Source: Bifidobacterium breve (lineage in GTDB: Bacteria; Actinomycetota; Acidimicrobiia; Acidimicrobiales; Acidimicrobilacustridaceae). From it: a stretch of DNA of 37,665 nt. Made by a program: the position numbers and the translations under genes. Below, piece after piece: positions 34,753 to 37,665 of the stretch. The first letter of the stretch is position 1; every line of letters starts with the position of its first letter. The notes under the pieces were generated by a model. The model had not been told where the DNA came from and did not search any database. It saw nothing but the letters and a program-made list of their open reading frames with translations. The stretch is taken from the NCBI GenBank assembly GCA_945878645.1, contig CAMCTW010000004.1, positions 1 to 37,665 on the forward strand. Direction: 5' to 3'.

Positions 34753-34771
34753 GCACGAGCAGCTTCTTCAT
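34697..34771 (-). CDS. Possible 24-residue membrane peptide
   Basis: A very short frame starts MKKLLVLIVVVALAAF and ends VKKLQDA. It overlaps the 3' end of the HAD gene on the opposite strand. The pattern of two lysines, a hydrophobic helix and a second lysine pair resembles the N-terminal part of the actinobacterial DLW-39-type small proteins, although the DLW part is missing. TAGAGT, eight bases before the ATG, could be a -10 box. It may be real, but short hydrophobic frames also occur by chance. Confidence 0.4.
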   Translation of the reverse strand: MKKLLVLIVVVALAAFAVKKLQDA

Positions 34772-34825
34772 GGTTCTCACTCTAGAACGGAGCCTCGGCT
34801 CAGTTCCATTGCGATTCCAATGCGC

Positions 34826-35446
34826 TCAGGATGGCGGCGTGGTTCCCGTTGGCCAACGGTTCACAGCAAGCACCCGGCAGGCATAGGCCCCGTCAGGCCG
34901 ATAGGGAACAATAGCTGTCCAGGTCGTGGTTGCATGCTCAGGAACGGCCAGTACCGAGACGGAACTGGCTGCGAATTCCTCACCTGAACTTCCAGGCCCA
35001 CTGCTGCGAAACGACACGTCAATCTCGTAATCGGCCGTCTTAGTTGTCCAGTTCGTCAACGTGCCCGAGGCCTTCACCCCGCCGCTCCCGTCGCTTTCAC
35101 AGGTACCCAGATGGATATCGCGCTGGGGCGGATGCACGGCGTCCCGGCTGGCCGTGGCAATCCCCGTTTCAACGAATACCTGTTGACGCACTTTGGCATT
35201 GGCATCTTCGTCAGAAATGCCGAATACTCTAATGCCAACAACAACCAGCACGATGGCCAACACCAACGCGATGATCGCCAACACGGCTCCGACAATGAGA
35301 ATCGCGACACAACCACGCTGGTCCGTCGCTTCGTTGGTCGCCGAGAGCGGCGGCGGCGGGTTCGGTCCAGGCGTTACCGATGGTGCCGGCGGAACACCAG
35401 CCATCGGGAACTCTGCGTCGGGATCGTCGTCGAAGTGTTCAGTCAT
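34826..35446 (-). CDS. Membrane-anchored FxLYD-like domain protein
   Basis: The 206-residue protein has a Pro-rich, acidic N-terminus (DDDPDAEFP, GPNPPPPLS), one transmembrane segment (CVAILIVGAVLAIIALVLAIVL, near residues 46-72) and an extracellular C-terminal domain. That domain contains KASGTLTNWTTKTADYEIDVSF and a VPEHATTTW-type strand, resembling the FxLYD/DUF3426-type fold that follows a single anchor in many actinobacteria. A cysteine pair, one in GTCES and one in AYACR, might form a disulfide. The function is unknown. It sits between the small peptide gene and the sigma factor gene on the same strand. Confidence 0.8.
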   Translation of the reverse strand: MTEHFDDDPDAEFPMAGVPPAPSVTPGPNPPPPLSATNEATDQRGCVAILIVGAVLAIIALVLAIVLVVVGIRVFGISDEDANAKVRQQVFVETGIATASRDAVHPPQRDIHLGTCESDGSGGVKASGTLTNWTTKTADYEIDVSFRSSGPGSSGEEFAASSVSVLAVPEHATTTWTAIVPYRPDGAYACRVLAVNRWPTGTTPPS

Positions 35447-35471
35447 GGCCGCGGGTTACTCCGCGAAACGA

Positions 35472-36407
35472 TCAGACGGCGAGTAGGTCGCGTGCGCCAG
35501 TGTCTGACGATGGATGACGAAGCTTGGACATTGCTCGAGCTTCGATCTGACGAATTCGCTCACGAGTGAGATTGAAGTGTTCGCCAACCTCTTCAAGCGT
35601 GCGAGGTTCACCACGATCGAGACCGAAACGAAGTTTCAGGATTTCGCGCTCACGCTCGTCGAGAGGTGAAAGCAAACGGCTGATCTCTTCGGGAAGGAGC
35701 GCTGTTGCGGCAACCTCGAAGGGCGATTCGGCCGAGCGATCTTCAACAACATCGCCAAGTTCGGCGTCGCCATCTTCACGAAGCGGCTCAGAAAGCGAAA
35801 GAGGTTCCGCAGCGAAGCGAAGCGCTTCGGTGACTTTATCTTCCGGCATTTCAACCTCGGCCGAAAGTTCGGCGAGAGTTGCGGGACGACCAAGCTTCAG
35901 TTCAAGACGCGCACGCGCCTTCTGCAATCGAGCAAGCGTGTCGCCAGCGTGAACTGGGAGACGGATGGTGCGACCCGTGTTTGCGATACCGCGAGTGATG
36001 GCCTGACGGATCCACCAGGTGGCGTAGGTCGAAAACTTGAAACCCTTGCGCCAGTCGAACTTTTCGACGGCATGCATAAGACCCAGGTTGCCCTCTTGAA
36101 TGAGATCAAGAAGGGGAAGGCCAGAGGCCTGATACTTCTTGGCGATCGAAACAACGAGACGAAGGTTGGACTGCACGAACGTGCGCTCGGCGTCGTCGCC
36201 CTGCTTTATTAAACGCTTCAGTTCACGCTTGCGAGCAACGGTGAGGGTTTTCGTTGCTTCAACTTCAGCGCGAGCAGCGACGCCGCCCTCGATGGCTTGG
36301 GCGAGACGAACTTCGTCGTCCTTCGTGAGCAGGGGGTACTGGCCAATATCGGTCAGATAGAGACGGACGAGATCTTCTTCGTCGCGTTCAACACGTTCCT
36401 TAGCCAC
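35472..36407 (-). CDS. RNA polymerase sigma factor, sigma-70 family (primary-like, group 1/2)
   Basis: The 311-residue protein has the full region 1.2 to 4 set of a sigma-70 factor. Region 1.2 starts DLVRLYLTDIGQYPLLT. Region 2 has NLRLVVSIAKKYQ, LDLIQEGNLGLM and the -10 binding FSTYATWWIRQAI. Region 3 has RLPVHAGDTLARL, and region 4 ends with DEREREILKLRFGL, EEVGEHFNLTRERIRQIEARAM. The protein has no long N-terminal domain, so it may be a short primary factor or a group 2 SigB/HrdB-like factor. The GTG at 36407 has GAGGT seven bases upstream and is preferred to the GTG at 36413. Confidence 0.93.
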   Translation of the reverse strand: MAKERVERDEEDLVRLYLTDIGQYPLLTKDDEVRLAQAIEGGVAARAEVEATKTLTVARKRELKRLIKQGDDAERTFVQSNLRLVVSIAKKYQASGLPLLDLIQEGNLGLMHAVEKFDWRKGFKFSTYATWWIRQAITRGIANTGRTIRLPVHAGDTLARLQKARARLELKLGRPATLAELSAEVEMPEDKVTEALRFAAEPLSLSEPLREDGDAELGDVVEDRSAESPFEVAATALLPEEISRLLSPLDEREREILKLRFGLDRGEPRTLEEVGEHFNLTRERIRQIEARAMSKLRHPSSDTGARDLLAV

Positions 36408-36526
36408 TGCCACACCTCAGACTTGGGCCCGGAGAATCGGCCATGGGGGCCGCCGGGGTGTGTCAACGATACCGGTCCGGTCAAGCCCCCCAACCGAGCC
36501 AAGCCGAATTCATCGGGAAAGAGCCG
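36408..36526 (-). promoter_or_regulatory. Leader and promoter region of the sigma factor gene
   Basis: The 119 bases between the sigma gene and the next upstream gene contain TTGACA (36466-36461) on the minus strand, with only GATTCT 22 bases away, so the promoter is not well defined. An inverted repeat ACCGGTCCGGT (36471-36481) lies nearby. No further gene is visible in this stretch. Confidence 0.3.
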
Positions 36527-37075
36527 TCAGGCCCCAAAAATCTGACGGATTTGGGTCGTCGCTCCAGCAATGCCGGCCCTGCTCTGCTCGGCGTGAGCCC
36601 GCTCCTCGGCCAGTTCCAGCACCAGTTCTCTTGGGCCGACACTCGTCTCGAGATCGTTGGAGACATCGGTAATGGCGATTCCGAGCAACCGGCGGATAGG
36701 GCCATCGGCGACGGCGGTGGTCCGCTCAAGATGCTCGATCATGGCCCCACGAAGTGCTGGGAGCAGCTCTTCGTACGCCAGAACCATCTGTGCGCCTTGC
36801 GAGGATCCGGCGAGCTCAGCAACGAGAGTGAACACCTCATGCTCAATGTCGGTTGGTTCCATGAACGCGTCGGGTCCGGGTGCTGCAGTCGGCAACATTT
36901 CGAACCAGCGACGTGATCGCCATGCGCAGTGATCGGCGGTAGCAACCAGTGTGAGTTTCGCGATCGGCTCACTCACATCGGCCGCCCATCGGCCAAGGAG
37001 TCCGAACAGCAACTGTTCAACACGACAATACGACGCCATGCGATCAACTGACTCGCCTGCGGTAAGGAACTCCAT
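36527..37075 (-). CDS. Conserved hypothetical helical protein, possibly ferritin-like
   Basis: I do not recognise a family for this 182-residue, all-helical soluble protein. It has VEQLLFGLLGRWAADV, a helix with ATADHCAWRSRRWFEML, then IEHEVFTLVAEL, IEHLERTTAVADGPIRRLLGIAI, and a C-terminal charged coil (ELAEERAHAEQSRAG). The spaced Glu and His residues (VEQ, DH, IEH, EHLE) fit a four-helix bundle of the ferritin or MiaE kind, but the diiron pattern is incomplete. There are neither signal peptide nor membrane segments. It lies 31 bases behind nadE and upstream of the sigma factor gene, so cotranscription with nadE is likely. The start is an ATG at 37075 without a clear ribosome site. Confidence 0.75.
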   Translation of the reverse strand: MEFLTAGESVDRMASYCRVEQLLFGLLGRWAADVSEPIAKLTLVATADHCAWRSRRWFEMLPTAAPGPDAFMEPTDIEHEVFTLVAELAGSSQGAQMVLAYEELLPALRGAMIEHLERTTAVADGPIRRLLGIAITDVSNDLETSVGPRELVLELAEERAHAEQSRAGIAGATTQIRQIFGA

Positions 37076-37106
37076 GGACTGAAGGTTAGGCGAAGCGCCG
37101 CCTCGA

Positions 37107-37665
37107 CTACCGGCGATATCGGTTCACAATGGGCAGACGGCGGTCTTTACCGAACGCCTTCGAAGTCACACGTGGACCTGGAGGCGACTGGCGGCGCTTG
37201 TACTCCGCCAAGTCAACAAGTCCCACGATGCGCTCAACCACAGTTGGGTTGTGGCCAGCGGCGATGATCTCTTCGATCGAATGATCGCCTTCGACGTACA
37301 TCGCGAGAATGGGATCAAGTTCCTCGTAGGAAGGAAGGCTTTGATCGTCACGCTGATCGGGCCGAAGCTCCGCAGAAGGCGGCTTAACCAAAACGTTTTG
37401 GGGAATGAGATCCCGGCCCGCGCGTTCATTGCGATACCGACAAAGGCGATAGACCAAAAGTTTTGAGACGTCTTTAATGACCGCGTAGCCACCCGCAGAA
37501 TCTCCGTACAACGTTGAGTAACCAACTGACGACTCACTCTTGTTTCCCGTATTGAGTAACAGCCATCCAAACGCGTTCGATAGTCCCATCAAGGTGACAG
37601 CGCGGAGCCGACTCTGCAGATTCTCCTCGGCCAGACCAATCGCCTTGCCGTCGTAGGACGACGAG
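37107..37665 (-). CDS. nadE: NAD+ synthetase (glutamine-dependent), 3' part
   Basis: NadE amidates nicotinic acid adenine dinucleotide to NAD+. About 185 C-terminal codons are in the window. They contain [19 protein letters not shown] (conserved loop), [60 protein letters not shown] and the family C-terminus [11 protein letters not shown]. The C-terminal PSAELRPDQ and NRY motifs suggest the long glutaminase-fused form, but its N-terminus lies beyond the right edge. It ends 31 bases before the helical protein gene on the same strand. It complements NadB and NadC in NAD synthesis but sits about 28 kb away. Confidence 0.93.
   Translation of the reverse strand, partial: SSSYDGKAIGLAEENLQSRLRAVTLMGLSNAFGWLLLNTGNKSESSVGYSTLYGDSAGGYAVIKDVSKLLVYRLCRYRNERAGRDLIPQNVLVKPPSAELRPDQRDDQSLPSYEELDPILAMYVEGDHSIEEIIAAGHNPTVVERIVGLVDLAEYKRRQSPPGPRVTSKAFGKDRRLPIVNRYRR

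Noticed and set aside
1-37665. Search for CRISPR arrays, insertion sequences, integrases, toxin-antitoxin pairs and biosynthetic gene clusters
   Set aside because: No direct-repeat array, transposase, integrase or paired toxin-like small genes were seen; gene content is conserved core genome throughout.

Overview
The window is a moderately GC-rich actinobacterial chromosome segment. The order clpC / coaX / panD / panC / DUF2520 / folK / folB / folP / folE / hpt / tilS / DUF2342, then holB / topA / SftH-type helicase / tad pilus genes / SerB-like HAD, is from memory the same order as the Mycobacterium tuberculosis Rv3596c-Rv3661 region. The clues that it is not Mycobacterium are the insertion of nadB-nadC between coaX and panD, the missing ftsH, split MFS and tmk genes, and a weakly GC-biased codon usage. 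An Acidimicrobiia-like lineage fits best, but that is inference. Genes are dense, most are on the minus strand, and no gap exceeds 300 bases. I see no insertion sequence, prophage, CRISPR array or integrase.

Region 1 (1-5.6 kb): a truncated Baeyer-Villiger-type monooxygenase, an LppM-like lipoprotein, the ClpC unfoldase with a strong hairpin behind it, and a divergent long-chain polyprenyl diphosphate synthase.

Region 2 (5.65-17.6 kb): one long minus-strand train of cofactor and housekeeping genes. Read in transcription order it is tRNA-Thr, sigR, rsrA, a 44-residue membrane protein, DUF2342 metalloprotease, tilS, hpt, folE, folP, a degenerate tyrosine-phosphatase-like gene, folB, folK, DUF2520, panC, panD, nadB, nadC, coaX. 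Many junctions are ATGA or TGATG overlaps, implying translational coupling. The train makes folate, pantothenate/CoA and NAD precursors.

Region 3 (17.7-24 kb): holB, tmk, an MFS exporter and topA, all minus strand. holB, tmk and MFS are linked by 4-base overlaps.

Region 4 (24-30 kb): a cupin and an acyl-CoA dehydrogenase (plus), NhaA antiporter and a STAS protein (minus), then a DUF1998 helicase (plus) whose 3' end overlaps tadE.

Region 5 (30-33.8 kb): a compact Flp/Tad pilus operon (ssd, cpaF, tadB, tadC, flp pilin, tadE). The 59-residue pilin gene is easy to miss.

Region 6 (33.8-37.7 kb): a SerB-like HAD phosphatase, a possible 24-residue membrane peptide, a membrane-anchored FxLYD-like protein, a primary-type sigma factor, an unassigned helical protein and the 3' part of glutamine-dependent nadE.

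Most of the window is conserved core genome. The observations most worth checking are the catalytically dead phosphatase-like protein inside the folate operon, the tRNA-Thr/sigR junction, the DUF2520 protein coupled to panC, the topA/cupin intergenic hairpin between apparently leaderless promoters, and three unannotatably small membrane genes.
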